DNA of 64,000 nt from Roseateles asaccharophilus (GCF_004362405.1 NZ_SNXE01000002.1:1-64000), one strand, 5' to 3'; shown: positions 49,863 to 59,245, numbered from the stretch's first letter. Numbers and translations are program-made. Notes: generated by a model not told the origin, from the sequence alone.

Positions 49863-50630
49863 TCAGCCTCGGTATCCCAATGCCTGCGAGATCTGCGAGG
49901 CGGTCTCCTTGAGCCGGGCCAGCCAGCCTTCTTCCAGGCGGTCGGCCGGGGCCGAGATGGAGAGGCCGGCCACCAGCTTGCCCTGGTCGTCGTAAATGCC
50001 GGCAGCCATGCAGCGCACGCCCAGCTCCAGCTCCTCGTCGTCCCGCGAGAGGCCGCGCTGGCGGATCAGGGCCAGCTCGCGCTCCAGGGCGCCGATCTCG
50101 GTGAGGCTGTTCTTGGTGTGGCCGGCCAGGCCGGTGCGGGTGGCGTAGGCACGCACCCGCTGCGGGTCGTCGCTGGCCAGAAAGAGCTTGCCCACCGAAG
50201 TCAGGTGCAGGGGGGCGCGGCCGCCCACGGCGCGCACGACCTGCATGCCCGAGCGCTCGCTGTAGGTGCGCTCGATATAGACGATCTCGTCGCCCTGGCG
50301 CACCGAGAGATTGACCGGCTGGTGGGTGAATTTGTGCAGCTCGCGCATGGGCGAGAGCGCCGCGTCGCGCACATCCAGGCGGGCCTTCACCAGATTGCCC
50401 AGCTCCAGCAGGCGCATGCCCAGGCGGTAGCTGCCGGCCTCCGGCCGGTCGACGAAGCGACCTATGGCCAGGTCGTTGAGAATGCGGTGCGCGGTGGAGG
50501 GGTGCAGGCCGGTGGCCTCGCTGATCTGCTTGAGTGACACGGGATCCTGATGGCTGGCCAAGACGTCCAGCAGCGCGAAGCTGCGTTCCAGCACCTGGAT
50601 GGCGGGCGTTTGCCCCTCTTTGCTCTTCAT
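49863..50630 (-). CDS. IclR-family transcriptional regulator
   Basis: This 255-residue protein has an N-terminal winged helix (VLERSFALLDVLASHQDPVSLKQIS near 8-33, then the recognition helix HPSTAHRILNDL near 42-53) and the C-terminal GAF-like effector domain with GGRAPLHLTSVGKLFLA near 138-154 and AAGIYDDQGKLVAGLSISAP near 212-231. The effector and targets are unknown; the divergent TIGR03790-type gene is one possible target. It converges on ahpF. Confidence 0.92.
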   Translation of the reverse strand: MKSKEGQTPAIQVLERSFALLDVLASHQDPVSLKQISEATGLHPSTAHRILNDLAIGRFVDRPEAGSYRLGMRLLELGNLVKARLDVRDAALSPMRELHKFTHQPVNLSVRQGDEIVYIERTYSERSGMQVVRAVGGRAPLHLTSVGKLFLASDDPQRVRAYATRTGLAGHTKNSLTEIGALERELALIRQRGLSRDDEELELGVRCMAAGIYDDQGKLVAGLSISAPADRLEEGWLARLKETASQISQALGYRG

Positions 50631-50746
50631 GGCCCTGCTTGTGTGTTGTTTTCTTCTGCTGTCATGGCCCGGCCGTATCCTGGGACAGGCGGGCTTTCCA
50701 TGGATGTTTGATTGTGCGGGATTCTGAGTCGATTTTGCATGGCGAA

Positions 50747-51823
50747 ATGCTGCGCCGCATCATTGTGTTGTTTGCAGGTGCCGCCCTGTTCCTGCTGATG
50801 GGGCCCGCGCGGGCTCAGCAGGAACCGAGCTGGCTGCGCCTGCCCCAGCCCCAAGGCCGTCTGGTGGCGGCCGATATCGCCGTGGTGATCAATCGCCAGG
50901 ACCCCTATTCGGTGGCGGTGGGTGCGGAGTATGCGAAGAAGCGCGGCCTCGCGCCCCAGCAGCTGATCACGCTTGATCTGCCGCGCCAGGCGGTGCTGAG
51001 CCCGGCCGAGTTCGAGGCCTTCAAGACCCAGCTGGACGAGCGCCTGGGCCCCCAGGTGCAGGCCCTGGTGCTGGCCTGGAGCCAGCCCTATGCCGTGGCC
51101 TGCAACTCGATCACCGGCGCCCTGGCTCTGGGCTTCCAGCCCGAGCTGTGCAAGAACAGCTGCGCGGCCTCCAAGCCCTCACCCTATCCGGCCTACACGG
51201 GGCACAAGCCCTTCAGCGATCTGGGCCTGCGCCCGGCCATGCTGCTGGCGGCGCGTTCGGTGGAGAGCGCCAAGGCCCTGATCGAGCGCGGCCTGGCGGC
51301 CGACCGCTCCCTGCTGGAGCGCGGCACGCCGCCGGTGCAGGCCGTGTTTGCCGCCACCGAGGACAAGGCCCGCAATGTGCGCGAGCCCCTGTTTCCACCC
51401 GAGAGCCGGCTCTGGGCCCATGGCCTGCAGACCCGGCGCGTGGCCCAGGCGGCCCTGCCCGAGCTCAGCGAGGTGCTGCTCTTCCAGACCGGTCTGGCGC
51501 GGGTGGAGGGGCTGGAGCGCATCCCCTTCATCCCCGGCGCCCTGGCCGACCACCTGACCTCGCTGGGCGGCCAGCTGGAGCGCAGCAGCGGCCCGCAGAT
51601 GAGCGCGCTGGACTGGATCGAGGCGGGTGCCACGGCCAGCCACGGCGCCGTGAGCGAGCCCTGCAACCATCTGCAGAAGTTCCCGCATCCGCAGCTGCTG
51701 CTGTTGAACTATCTGCAGGGCCAGAGCGCCCTCGAAGCCTATTGGCGCAGCGTGCTGTGGCCGGGGCAGAGCGTGTTCGTGGGCGAACCCCTGGCGGCGC
51801 CCTACGGCCGCGCCCCGCGCTGA
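50747..51823 (+). CDS. TIGR03790-type conserved exported protein
   Basis: This 358-residue protein has a signal peptide (about 1-23, LFAGAALFLLMGPARAQQ). The mature part has the pattern of the TIGR03790 family: NRQDPYSVAVGAEYAKKRGL near 43-62, LPRQAVLSPAEFEAF, QALVLAWSQPYAVACNSITGALALGF near 103-128 and a conserved Cys cluster (ELCKNSCAASKP). The family is of unknown function and often chromosomal in proteobacteria. Its end converges on hpnE. ATG 50747 is the first Met with a signal peptide; the longer open frame upstream overlaps the IclR gene and is not used. Confidence 0.7.
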   Translation: MLRRIIVLFAGAALFLLMGPARAQQEPSWLRLPQPQGRLVAADIAVVINRQDPYSVAVGAEYAKKRGLAPQQLITLDLPRQAVLSPAEFEAFKTQLDERLGPQVQALVLAWSQPYAVACNSITGALALGFQPELCKNSCAASKPSPYPAYTGHKPFSDLGLRPAMLLAARSVESAKALIERGLAADRSLLERGTPPVQAVFAATEDKARNVREPLFPPESRLWAHGLQTRRVAQAALPELSEVLLFQTGLARVEGLERIPFIPGALADHLTSLGGQLERSSGPQMSALDWIEAGATASHGAVSEPCNHLQKFPHPQLLLLNYLQGQSALEAYWRSVLWPGQSVFVGEPLAAPYGRAPR

Positions 51824-51840
51824 AGAAGCGCAGCTCGGCC

Positions 51841-53094
51841 TCAGCCTGCCAGCACGGCCTGCGCGGCCGCGCGGCCCGAGCGCACCGCGCCCTCCAGCGT
51901 GGCCGGGTAGGGGCCGTCCACATAGTCGCCCGCGGCCCAGAGGCCCGGGGCCACGGCCGCGGCCGGGCGTTGCAGGCCCGGGGTGCAGGCAAAGGTGGCG
52001 CGCTTCTCGGCCAGGCAGCGCAGCAGGGTGGGTGGGCTGCGCCAGGCCAGCGCCGCCTGGGCCTGGGCCAGCACGGCCGCGCCGGTGGCCTCCAGGCCGC
52101 GCGCCACCCAGGGCGCGGCGCCGCTGATCACAAAGGCAAAGCGCCCCGGTGCATGGCCCAGCTGACCCAGGTCGAAGGCGAACTGGGCGGGCTGCTCCGC
52201 GCTCTCATGCAGGGCGACCATGGGCGCGGGCAGGGCGCTGCCGGGGCTCTCCAGATAGACGGTGACGATGGGCTCGAAGCGCAGGGCCGCAGCACGCGCC
52301 GCCCAGTCCGGCGCCAGCGGTGCGGCCAGGCGCGCCGCCTCGCCGGCGCTGCAGGCCAGGATCACGGCATCAAAAGCTTCGCCGTCCAGGCGCGGGCCAG
52401 CCTCCAGCCGGCTGATGCGGCGCTGCCAGTGCAGCGTGGCATCGCGGGCCTCCAGCCAGGCGGCGGCCGGCTCGGCCAGCAGCTCGCTCAAGGGCCGGCG
52501 CGGCAGCAGCAGATCGGCCGAGCCAGGGCCGCTGAAGAGGGCGTCGCGCAGCACGCGCAGAAAGACCTGGGCGCTGGCCTCGCGGGCCGGGGTGTTGAGC
52601 GCGGCCACGCACAGGGGATCGATCAGCTCCTGGCGCACGGCGGCGGGCAGGGCCTGGCACAGCGCGTCCACGCTCAGGCGCGGGTCGCAATCAAAGCCGT
52701 TCAGGGTCCAGCCCAGGCTGGCGCGCAGCAGGGCCAGGCGGGCGCGCCAGGGCCAGGCGCCATAGCCCAGCACCGCGCGCGCAAAGGCCGGTAGGGGCGG
52801 GCCGGGCGGCAGGCGCAGGCCCTCGTGCTGCGGGTAGCGCAGGCGCAGGGGCTTGCGCAGCAGCAGCTCGTCGGGCCGGGCGCCCACCTGGCGCATCAGG
52901 TCCAGGCTCTCGCGGTAGGCGCCGATCAGGATGTGCTGGCCATTGTCCAGGCGCGGTTCCTCGCCCCCCAGGCTGCGGGCGCGACCGCCGGGCTGACCCG
53001 CCATCTCGAAGAGGCTGACCTGCTGCCCGGCCTGGCTGAGGGTGACGGCCGCGGCCAGACCGGCCCAGCCCCCACCAACAACAGCAATCTTCAT
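51841..53094 (-). CDS. hpnE: hydroxysqualene dehydroxylase HpnE
   Basis: This 417-residue FAD-dependent amine-oxidase-type enzyme has the dinucleotide site VVGGGWAGLAAAVTLSQAG at residues 4-22, the GGRARSLG motif near 35, and the C-terminal FAD segment LWAAGDYVDGPYPATLEGAVRSG near 385. HpnE converts hydroxysqualene to squalene in the HpnCDE route. It is the third gene of the operon, 37 bases after hpnD. Confidence 0.92.
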   Translation of the reverse strand: MKIAVVGGGWAGLAAAVTLSQAGQQVSLFEMAGQPGGRARSLGGEEPRLDNGQHILIGAYRESLDLMRQVGARPDELLLRKPLRLRYPQHEGLRLPPGPPLPAFARAVLGYGAWPWRARLALLRASLGWTLNGFDCDPRLSVDALCQALPAAVRQELIDPLCVAALNTPAREASAQVFLRVLRDALFSGPGSADLLLPRRPLSELLAEPAAAWLEARDATLHWQRRISRLEAGPRLDGEAFDAVILACSAGEAARLAAPLAPDWAARAAALRFEPIVTVYLESPGSALPAPMVALHESAEQPAQFAFDLGQLGHAPGRFAFVISGAAPWVARGLEATGAAVLAQAQAALAWRSPPTLLRCLAEKRATFACTPGLQRPAAAVAPGLWAAGDYVDGPYPATLEGAVRSGRAAAQAVLAG

Positions 53095-53131
53095 GACCGA
53101 GCGGCCGCCGCAGCCGGCAAGGGGAGGGGCA

Positions 53132-53980
53132 TCACCGGCCTCGCCAATTGGTCTTCATCGCGATCCAGAGCTTGCGCAGCGGGGTCAGCGAGATGCGCTG
53201 CTGCAGCACCTGGAAGTTCTCGGCCTCGATCTCGCGCAGCAGGGCGCGGTAGATATTGGCCATCATCAGCCCGGGCTTCTGGGCGCGGCGATCGGCCTCG
53301 GGCAGCAGGGCCAGGGCCTCGTCGTAGAGGGCGTGGGCGCGCGCGGCCTGGAACTGCATCAGGGCTGTGAAGCGCTCGCTATAGCCCCAGGGCTTGTCGC
53401 GCTTGAGGATCTCGTGGGCCTTGACGTCGAACTGCTGCAGTTCGGAGACCGGCAGATAGATGCGGCCGCGCCGGGCGTCGTCGCCCACGTCGCGGATGAT
53501 GTTGGTGAGCTGCATGGCCAGGCCCAGCTTGTGGGCATAGGCCACGGTCTGGGTGTCCGTGCGGCCGAAGATGCCCGAGGCCACCTCGCCCACCACGCCC
53601 GCCACCAGATGGCAGTAGCGCTGCAGGCCGGGATAGTCCAGGTAGCGGGTCTGGTCCAGGTCCATCTGGCAGCCCTCGATCACCGCATTCAGGTGCTCGG
53701 CGCGGATGTCATAGTCCGCCACATGGGGCATCAGGGCCTTCATCACCGGGTGCTGGGGCTGGCCGGCAAAGGCATTGGCCACCTCCTTGCGCCACCAGGC
53801 CAGCTTGGTGGCGGCCACGCCGGGGTCCTGGATCTCGTCCACCACATCGTCAACCTCGCGGCAGAAGGCGTAGAAGGCGGTGATGGCCGCGCGCCGGGGC
53901 GGCGGCAGGAAGAGAAAGGCGTAGTAAAAGCTCGAACCGCTCTTGGCCGCCTTGTCCTGGACGTATTGCTCGGGCGTCAC
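53132..53980 (-). CDS. hpnD: presqualene diphosphate synthase HpnD
   Basis: This 282-residue all-helical head-to-head prenyl synthase joins two FPP into presqualene diphosphate. It has FYYAFLFLPPPRRAAITAFYAFCREVDDVVDE near 17-48 in outline (first Asp motif REVDDVVDE) and LAMQLTNIIRDVGDDARRGRIYLP in outline near 155-178 (second Asp motif NIIRDVGDD). Its start overlaps the stop of hpnC by 4 bases (ATGA). Confidence 0.94.
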   Translation of the reverse strand: MTPEQYVQDKAAKSGSSFYYAFLFLPPPRRAAITAFYAFCREVDDVVDEIQDPGVAATKLAWWRKEVANAFAGQPQHPVMKALMPHVADYDIRAEHLNAVIEGCQMDLDQTRYLDYPGLQRYCHLVAGVVGEVASGIFGRTDTQTVAYAHKLGLAMQLTNIIRDVGDDARRGRIYLPVSELQQFDVKAHEILKRDKPWGYSERFTALMQFQAARAHALYDEALALLPEADRRAQKPGLMMANIYRALLREIEAENFQVLQQRISLTPLRKLWIAMKTNWRGR

Positions 53981-54828
53981 GCCTGGCCCTCCGCAGCGCG
54001 CATGCGCAGGCTGCCCAGCAGCAGAAATGGCAGGTCCAGGGCGGTGATGCGGGGGCGGTGAATGAGGCTGGCGTGATCCATCCGACGGATTTTCTCAAGA
54101 ATGCGCAGGCCGCCTTGTACCACCAGACGCAGCTCCCAGCCCGCACGCCCCGGGATGCGGTGCACCAGGGGTGCGCCTTCCAGCATCAGGGCGCGGGCCC
54201 AGTCACAGAGCTCGCGGATCAGCGCCCGTGCGGCCGGGCTGTCGCGCCCGGCCAGCAGGTCCTCGGCGCTCAGTCCGTGGCGGGCCAGATCGCCGGCCGG
54301 GGCATAGACGCGGCCGCGCGGTAGGTCGCGGCTGAAGTCCTGCCAGAAATTGATCAGCTGCAGGCTGCTGCAGATGGCATCGGAGCGGCGCAGCGAGTCG
54401 GCGTCCTGGATGCCGTAGAGGTGCAGCAGCAGGCGGCCTACCGGATCGGCCGAGCGGCGGCAGTAGTCCAGCAGTTCGGCGCGGTCGGCATAGCGGCTCT
54501 TGACCAGATCCTGCTCGAAGGCGTCCAGCAGGGCCTCCAGCAGCGGCAGGGGCAGGCGGTGGCGTGCGATCACCGGCCCCAGGGCGGCGAAGACCGGTCG
54601 CAGCCAGCGCGGGGAGGGCGCCTTTGCGGCGGCTACGGCATGAAGGTCGGCGCGATAGGCGCGCAGCGCGGCCAGGCGCTGCTCGGGGCTGTCATCGCCC
54701 TCGTCGGCCAGGTCGTCGGCACAGCGGGCGAAGTGGTAGATCGCCACCACAGCGGGGCGTAGCGCTGGCGGACACAGCCAGGACGCTACCGGGAAGTTCT
54801 CGTAGTGCTCTATGCTCACGCGGAGCAT
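53977..54828 (-). CDS. hpnC: hydroxysqualene synthase HpnC
   Basis: This 283-residue paralog of HpnD turns presqualene diphosphate into hydroxysqualene. The start MLRVSIEHYENFPVASWLCP fits the family. The first Asp-rich segment is FARCADDLADEGDD near 33-46 and the second INFWQDFSRDLPRGRVYAP near 165-183. ATG 54828 is chosen because the longer frame reads through the intergenic promoter region. It is the first gene of hpnC-hpnD-hpnE and is divergent from an RND efflux operon. No squalene-hopene cyclase lies in the window. Confidence 0.92.
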   Translation of the reverse strand: MLRVSIEHYENFPVASWLCPPALRPAVVAIYHFARCADDLADEGDDSPEQRLAALRAYRADLHAVAAAKAPSPRWLRPVFAALGPVIARHRLPLPLLEALLDAFEQDLVKSRYADRAELLDYCRRSADPVGRLLLHLYGIQDADSLRRSDAICSSLQLINFWQDFSRDLPRGRVYAPAGDLARHGLSAEDLLAGRDSPAARALIRELCDWARALMLEGAPLVHRIPGRAGWELRLVVQGGLRILEKIRRMDHASLIHRPRITALDLPFLLLGSLRMRAAEGQA

Positions 54829-54870
54829 TGTCCCCGGCTTTGCCGGGCCCAAGGCAGTGAGTTCAGCTGT

Positions 54871-54899
54871 TTGACAGCAGCATGCTCGGCCCATACATT
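54871..54899 (+). promoter_or_regulatory. sigma70 promoter of the RND efflux operon
   Basis: TTGACA (54871-54876) and TACATT (54894-54899) are 17 bases apart, a strong match. The TetR-type palindrome begins at the next base, so a repressor would sit on the start site. Confidence 0.75.
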
Positions 54900-54917
54900 A
54901 CTGACCGGTTAGTCAGT
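54900..54917. promoter_or_regulatory. TetR/AcrR-type operator
   Basis: ACTGACCGGTTAGTCAGT is an 18-bp palindrome (ACTGAC-N6-GTCAGT) of the form bound by many TetR-family repressors of efflux pumps. It directly follows the -10 element. No tetR-type gene is found within the window, so the repressor must be encoded elsewhere. Confidence 0.7.
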
Positions 54918-54964
54918 TGCAGAGTCCAGGCTCGGCTGGGCTCAGCCCTTTATTGAGGTTGTCC

Positions 54965-56092
54965 ATGCCCCATGTTCTGAGGTCGGCCCGTGCCGGCGCT
55001 TGCCAGGCTTTGAGCGTCGCGCTGCTCCTGATGTTGCTTGGCTGCGGCAGGCAGTCCGCCCCCCCCGAGCCCGTGCGGGCGGTGCGCACCCAGGTGGTGA
55101 CGCAAGAGAGCTCCGGACCGGTGCTCGAATACGCGGCTGAACTGAGGGCTCGTACCGAGTCGCGGCTGGCCTTTCGCGTGGGCGGCAAGCTGCAGGAGCG
55201 CCGTGTCAGTCTGGGTGATGTGGTGAAGCCCGGGCAGGTGCTGGCGCGTCTTGATGCGCAGGACCTGATGTTGGCCCAGGAGGCCGCCCGTGCCGCCATG
55301 AATGCCGCGCGGGTCAATCGCGATCAGGCCGGGGCCGATTACAAGCGCTTCATCGATCTGCATCAGCAGGGCTTCATCAGTGCCGCCGAACTTGAGCGCC
55401 GTGATGCGGTCTTCAAGGCTGCGCAGGCGCAGTTGGACCAGGCCAAAGCTCAGGCCACCGTGCAGAGCAATCAGTCGGACTACGCTCAGCTGCGCGCGGA
55501 TGCTGCGGGTGTGATCACCGGTGTTCTGGCTGAACCCGGCATGGTGATCGGGGCGGGGGCGCCCGTCTTGCAGCTGGCGCATGATGGCCCGCGGGATGTC
55601 GTGTTCTCGGTGCCCGAACAGATGGTCAGTCGGCTGCGCGAGGCGGCCGGCCGGCCCGGCGCGCTGAGTGTGCGCCTGTGGGGTGGTGAGCAGGGGGCGC
55701 AAGCCATTCAGCTGCGCGAGGTTTCGGCCGCGGCCGATCCTGCGACGCGCACCTTTCTCGTGAAAGCCGATGCCGGCAAGCTCGACGCCCGCCTGGGGCA
55801 GACGGCCACGGTGCGACTGGAACTGCCCAAGCAGCACAACTTCATCAAGCTGCCCCTCAGTGCGGTGCTGGAGCAGCAGGGCAAGACCTCGGTCTGGGTG
55901 CTCGATGCCAAGAGCATGACGGTCAGGCTGCAAGCCATACGGCTGCAAGGGGCTGAGGGGAACGAGGTGCTGGTGGCCGAGGGCTTGAGTCCGGGCCAGG
56001 AGGTCGTGACGGCCGGTGTGCACGTGCTGACACCGGGGCAGAAGGTCTCGCGCTATGCCGCACCCGCGGCGGCACCGGCGGCTTCGCGCTAA
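54965..56092 (+). CDS. RND efflux periplasmic adaptor subunit (lipoprotein)
   Basis: This 375-residue HlyD/MFP-type adaptor has a lipoprotein signal LLLMLLGC with the lipid-modified Cys near 27. The lipoyl/barrel-sandwich part follows (LAFRVGGKLQERRVSLGDVVKPGQ near 68-91), then a coiled-coil hairpin near 100-160 (AARAAMNAARVNRDQAG, AELERRDAVFKAAQAQLDQAKAQ) and C-terminal beta-barrel domains with VVTAGVHVLTPGQKV. It links the inner-membrane pump encoded 15 bases downstream to an outer-membrane channel, not present here. Expression is probably controlled by the TetR-type operator upstream. Confidence 0.92.
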   Translation: MPHVLRSARAGACQALSVALLLMLLGCGRQSAPPEPVRAVRTQVVTQESSGPVLEYAAELRARTESRLAFRVGGKLQERRVSLGDVVKPGQVLARLDAQDLMLAQEAARAAMNAARVNRDQAGADYKRFIDLHQQGFISAAELERRDAVFKAAQAQLDQAKAQATVQSNQSDYAQLRADAAGVITGVLAEPGMVIGAGAPVLQLAHDGPRDVVFSVPEQMVSRLREAAGRPGALSVRLWGGEQGAQAIQLREVSAAADPATRTFLVKADAGKLDARLGQTATVRLELPKQHNFIKLPLSAVLEQQGKTSVWVLDAKSMTVRLQAIRLQGAEGNEVLVAEGLSPGQEVVTAGVHVLTPGQKVSRYAAPAAAPAASR

Positions 56093-56107
56093 CTGGGGAC
56101 GTCTCGC

Positions 56108-59100
56108 ATGAACGCTTCCCCCAACACACCCTTGGCCTCGCGCTTCAATATCTCGCGCTGGGCGCTGGAGCATCCGGCCCTGACGCGCTACCTGATGGTG
56201 GTGCTGATGGTGATGGGCTTTGCCGCCTACTTTCAGCTGGGCCAGGACGAGGATCCGCCGTTTACCTTCCGGGTGATGGTCATTCAGGCTTTTTGGCCCG
56301 GGGCGACTTCGCAGCAGGTGGCGGAGCAGGTCACCGACAAAATTGAGCGCGTTCTGCAGGAGGTGCCGCATGCCGACAAGGTGCGCAGCTTCGCCAAGCC
56401 GGGCGAGTCCCTGACGGTGTTCATTCTCAAGGAGACGACTCCGCCGAGTGAGGTGGCCGGTACTTGGTACCTGGTTCGCAAGAAGATTGGCGATATGCGC
56501 CATCGCCTCCCTCAGGGGGTCATCGGCCCCATCTTCAATGACGAATTCGGTGACGTTTACGGCTCCATCCTGGCCTTGTCCGCCGATGGATTCAGCCCCG
56601 AGGAGTTGAGGGAGCATGCGGAGCGGGTGCGCTCGCGCCTGCTCAAGGTCCAGGATGTGGCCAAGGTGGAGCTGTTCGGCGTTCAGGCCGAAAAGCTCTA
56701 TGTGGAGGTTTCACAGAAGCGGCTGGCCGAACTGGGCTTGGACTTCGGCCAGATCATTGCCCAGCTCTCGGCGCAGAACGCTGTGGAAGGCGCCGGCGTG
56801 CTGAATGCGGGTAGCGGCAATATCCAGCTGCGCGTCGCTGGTCAGTTCGACTCCGTGGCGGCCCTCAAGGAATTGCCCATACGTGCGGTCAACCCGGCGA
56901 CGGGGCAGGCCAGCAGTCTGCGGCTGGCGGATATCGCCGAGGTGCAGCGGGGTTATGCCGATCCGCCCGGCGTGATGGTGCGTCACCAGGGTAAGGATGT
57001 GGTGGCTCTGGGCATCTCCATGGCCAAGGGCGGCGACATCATCGCCTTGGGCAAGTCGCTGCAACAGGCGGCCGAGGAGGTGAGGCGCGGTCTGCCCGCC
57101 GGCATAGAGCTGGCGCAGATTCAGGATCAACCCCAGGCGGTCACGCGCTCGGTCAACGAGTTCGTGAAGGTGCTGATCGAGGCCGTGGTGATCGTGCTGG
57201 CGGTCAGCTTCATCTCGCTGGGCCTGCACACCCGCCCTCTGCGCATTGATATCTGGCCGGGCCTGGTGGTCGCCATCACGATTCCCCTGGTGCTGGCCAT
57301 CACCTTCGTGACCATGTTCTATTGGGGCGTGGGCCTGCACAAGATCTCCCTGGGCTCACTCATCATCGCCCTCGGTCTGCTGGTGGACGACGCCATCATT
57401 GCGGTGGAGATGATGGTGCGCAAGCTGGAGGAGGGCTACGACAAGATGCATGCGGCCACCTTTGCCTATGACGCAACGGCCATGCCCATGCTGACCGGCA
57501 CCCTGATCACGGCCGTCGGTTTCCTGCCCATCGGCCTGGCCCAGTCGGCCACCGGTGAATACACCTTTGCCATCTTTGCGGTCACGGCGGCGGCCTTGCT
57601 GATCTCATGGATCGTGTCGGTGTATTTCGTGCCCTATCTGGGAGCGCTGCTGCTGCGCACGCATCCTGCCAAGGAGGGCGAGGCTCATGAGCTCTTCGAT
57701 ACGCCTTTCTACAACCGCTTCCGTGCCATGGTGCGCTGGTGCGTGGAGCATCGCTGGAAGACCATCACCGCAACCCTGCTGATCTTCGGCCTGGGTCTGT
57801 TTGGGATGAGCCGGGTCCAGCAGCAGTTCTTCCCGGACTCCAGTCGGCCCGAGATTCTGGTGGACCTGGCGCTGCCGGAAGGCAGCACCATCGAACAGAC
57901 GCGCAGCGTGGCCAAGCGCTTCGAAGCACGCATGATGGCCGAGCCCGGTGTGGCCACGGTCAGCAGCTGGATTGGCAGCGGCGTGCCGCGCTTCTATCTG
58001 CCCCTGGATCAAGTCTTCCCCGCGTCGAACGTGAGCCAGGCCATCATCCTGCCCAAGGGGATGGCGGAACGCGAGGAGCTGCGCAAGCGCCTGCCGGCCC
58101 TGGTGGCGGCCGAATTTCCTGAGGCGCGCGCGCGCGTCAAGCTGCTTCCCAACGGACCGCCGGTGTCCTATCCGGTGCAGTTCCGTGTCATGGGTGACAA
58201 CGTCAAGGAAGTGCGACGCTGGGCCGATCAGGCCAAGGATGTGTTGCGGGCCAATCCCAATATGCGCGGCGTGAACGACAACTGGAACGAGTCGGTCAAG
58301 GCTTTGCGCCTGGAGATTGATCAGGACAAGGCGCGGGCGCTGGGGGTGAGCAGCCAGAGCATTGCCCAATCCACCCGGACCCTGCTGTCGGGCACGCCGG
58401 TGGGCCAGTACCGCGAGGGCGACAAGCTGATCGACATCGTGCTGCGCCAGCCGCTGGCGGAGCGTGAGGCCATCACCGATCTCAGCAGCGCCTATGTGCC
58501 CACGGCCAGCGGCAAGAGCATTCCGCTCACGCAAATTGCCAAGATCGACTTTGTGTGGGAGCCCGGTGTGCTGCAGCGCGAGGGGCGCAGCTACGCTGTC
58601 ACCGTGCAGGGGGATGTGGTCGATGGCATGCAGGGCGCGACCGTGAGCGCCCAGATCTGGCCCGCACTGGATGAGCTGCGGCAGAAGATGCCGCCGGGCT
58701 ACACCATCGAGGTGGCGGGGGCCGTGGAAGAAAGCAGCAAGGGCCAGGGCTCGATTGCAGCCGGCGTGCCCATCATGCTGTTCATCACCTTCACCTTGCT
58801 GATGCTGCAAATGCAGAGCTTCTCGCGGGCGATGCTGGTCTTCCTGACCGGGCCTTTGGGTATTGCGGGTGTGGCGGCGGCCCTGCTGCTGCTGGACCGC
58901 CCCTTCGGCTTCGTGGCCCTGCTGGGCGTGATCGCCCTGATGGGCATGATCCAGCGCAACTCGGTGATCTTGATCGACCAGATCGAGCAGGACCGTTCCC
59001 GCGGTGTGCCGGCCTGGAGTGCCATTGTGGAGGCCGCGGTGCGGCGTTTCCGCCCTATCGTGCTGACGGCGGCGGCGGCGGTGCTGGCCATGATCCCGCT

Positions 59101-59245
59101 GTCGCGCTCCGTGTTCTGGGGGCCTATGGCCGTGGCCATCATGGGCGGCCTGATCGTGGCCACCGCCTTGACCTTGCTGGCCCTGCCGGCCATGTACGCC
59201 GCCTGGTTCCGGGTTGAGCGGCCAGCCGAAGCCTCGCGCTTCTGA
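56108..59245 (+). CDS. RND efflux transporter permease
   Basis: This 1045-residue proton-driven pump subunit of the AcrB/MexB superfamily has twelve membrane segments. The first is near 25-45 (YLMVVLMVMGFAAYF) and TM4 is near 410-425, with the proton-relay stretch LGLLVDDAIIAVEMMVRKLEEG (about 420-440, two Asp). Duplicated periplasmic loops and the last TM bundle GVIALMGMIQRNSVILIDQIEQDR near 940 complete it. The N-terminal pattern (QDEDPPFTFRVMVIQAFWPGA) is that of the HAE1-like branch next to single adaptors. Substrates are unknown, likely hydrophobic compounds or solvents. No outer-membrane factor gene follows. Confidence 0.95.
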   Translation: MNASPNTPLASRFNISRWALEHPALTRYLMVVLMVMGFAAYFQLGQDEDPPFTFRVMVIQAFWPGATSQQVAEQVTDKIERVLQEVPHADKVRSFAKPGESLTVFILKETTPPSEVAGTWYLVRKKIGDMRHRLPQGVIGPIFNDEFGDVYGSILALSADGFSPEELREHAERVRSRLLKVQDVAKVELFGVQAEKLYVEVSQKRLAELGLDFGQIIAQLSAQNAVEGAGVLNAGSGNIQLRVAGQFDSVAALKELPIRAVNPATGQASSLRLADIAEVQRGYADPPGVMVRHQGKDVVALGISMAKGGDIIALGKSLQQAAEEVRRGLPAGIELAQIQDQPQAVTRSVNEFVKVLIEAVVIVLAVSFISLGLHTRPLRIDIWPGLVVAITIPLVLAITFVTMFYWGVGLHKISLGSLIIALGLLVDDAIIAVEMMVRKLEEGYDKMHAATFAYDATAMPMLTGTLITAVGFLPIGLAQSATGEYTFAIFAVTAAALLISWIVSVYFVPYLGALLLRTHPAKEGEAHELFDTPFYNRFRAMVRWCVEHRWKTITATLLIFGLGLFGMSRVQQQFFPDSSRPEILVDLALPEGSTIEQTRSVAKRFEARMMAEPGVATVSSWIGSGVPRFYLPLDQVFPASNVSQAIILPKGMAEREELRKRLPALVAAEFPEARARVKLLPNGPPVSYPVQFRVMGDNVKEVRRWADQAKDVLRANPNMRGVNDNWNESVKALRLEIDQDKARALGVSSQSIAQSTRTLLSGTPVGQYREGDKLIDIVLRQPLAEREAITDLSSAYVPTASGKSIPLTQIAKIDFVWEPGVLQREGRSYAVTVQGDVVDGMQGATVSAQIWPALDELRQKMPPGYTIEVAGAVEESSKGQGSIAAGVPIMLFITFTLLMLQMQSFSRAMLVFLTGPLGIAGVAAALLLLDRPFGFVALLGVIALMGMIQRNSVILIDQIEQDRSRGVPAWSAIVEAAVRRFRPIVLTAAAAVLAMIPLSRSVFWGPMAVAIMGGLIVATALTLLALPAMYAAWFRVERPAEASRF

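Noticed and set aside
54950-56617. 555-codon minus-strand frame over the efflux adaptor
   Set aside because: It is the shadow of the adaptor and pump genes, which have clear family motifs.
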